This document shows, in pieces, positions 63,830 to 64,000 of a stretch of DNA of 64,000 nucleotides (within the stretch, counting starts at the first letter, position 1; each line of letters begins with the position of its first letter). Origin of the DNA: Flaccisagitta enflata (Eukaryota > Chaetognatha > Sagittoidea > Aphragmophora). The stretch spans positions 53,320,001 through 53,384,000 of the forward strand of contig OZ231127.1 of NCBI GenBank assembly GCA_965153355.1, given 5' to 3'. Below the pieces are notes generated by a model. The model saw nothing but the letters and a program-made list of their open reading frames with translations, was not told where the DNA came from and made no database searches. The position numbers and the translations under genes are program-made.

Positions 63830-63975
63830 TCTCTCTGTTTTTCATTGATTTTTCTTTTATTTTATTCTTTCTTTTTCTTTTTTCCTTCCTTCCTTCCTTC
63901 CTTATTCCTTCCTTCCTTCCTTCCTTCCTTCCTTCTTCCTTCTCACCTTCTTCTCCTTCCTTCCTTCCTTCCAAA
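63772..63975. repeat. (CT)n and (CCTT)n at the window end
   Basis: (CT)n at 63772-63826 with one TTCT break, then T-rich DNA and (CCTT)n at 63886-63972. It may start a third unit of the duplication. Confidence 0.85.
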
Positions 63976-64000
63976 CCTTCCGAGAGGCATCCAGCCCTTC

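Overview
The window is genomic DNA from an animal, most likely an invertebrate. The genes are split by GT-AG introns, are AT-rich outside the exons, and sit among dense simple-sequence repeats, mainly (CT)n/(GA)n, and many short non-autonomous transposons. The two genes I could identify are a TEAD/Scalloped transcription factor and a Vestigial/VGLL co-activator, both metazoan families. A degenerate interstitial CCCTAA (TTAGGG-type) block argues weakly against a typical insect, whose telomere repeat is usually TTAGG. The TEAD protein reads closer to vertebrate TEADs than to Drosophila Scalloped. I cannot name the species or phylum.

The main content is one nested gene pair. A scalloped/TEAD gene (sd) runs on the minus strand from beyond the right edge to its stop codon at 20679. 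Eight coding exons are recognisable. They encode the second half of the TEA DNA-binding domain (59.2-59.3 kb), the conserved segment after it (57.4-57.6 kb), and the complete C-terminal YAP/Vestigial-binding domain (six exons, 24.8-20.7 kb). All junctions that can be tested agree in phase. The one gap is the intron between 57409 and 24764 (32.6 kb), where a proline-rich linker exon may be missing from the model. Inside that intron, on the opposite strand, lies a complete three-exon vestigial-like gene (vg, 44718-46802). It encodes 612 residues, has a TDU (Scalloped-binding) motif split across exons 2 and 3, and has a poly(A) signal at 47009. Vestigial works by binding Scalloped/TEAD, so a co-activator gene is nested antisense inside the gene of its own DNA-binding partner.

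Layout: 1-20.2 kb is intergenic DNA downstream of sd with repeats and no supported gene. 20.2-24.8 kb holds the sd 3' end and its last six coding exons. 24.8-57.4 kb is the giant sd intron, with vg at 44.7-47.0 kb and very long (CT)n tracts. 57.4-59.3 kb holds two further sd exons. 59.3-64.0 kb is upstream sd intron carrying a 1.9-kb tandem duplication bounded by (CT)n tracts, whose right-hand copy has many single-base indels.

Repeats include a family of about 20 copies, here called R1, with a GTCGCGT...ACGCGAC hairpin at one end, an internal GGAC tetranucleotide run and an AACAAGGCCGGATACACGG end. There are also long R1-like composites carrying arrays of a self-complementary ~20-bp unit, several palindromic TA-flanked MITEs that share an internal core, pogo-like MITEs, and a hAT-like MITE with an 8-bp target duplication. 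Some repeats touch sd splice sites: one exon's donor is the first GT of a (GT)n tract, another exon's acceptor is preceded by a (CT)n tract, and a third acceptor sits 15 bases from a repeat.
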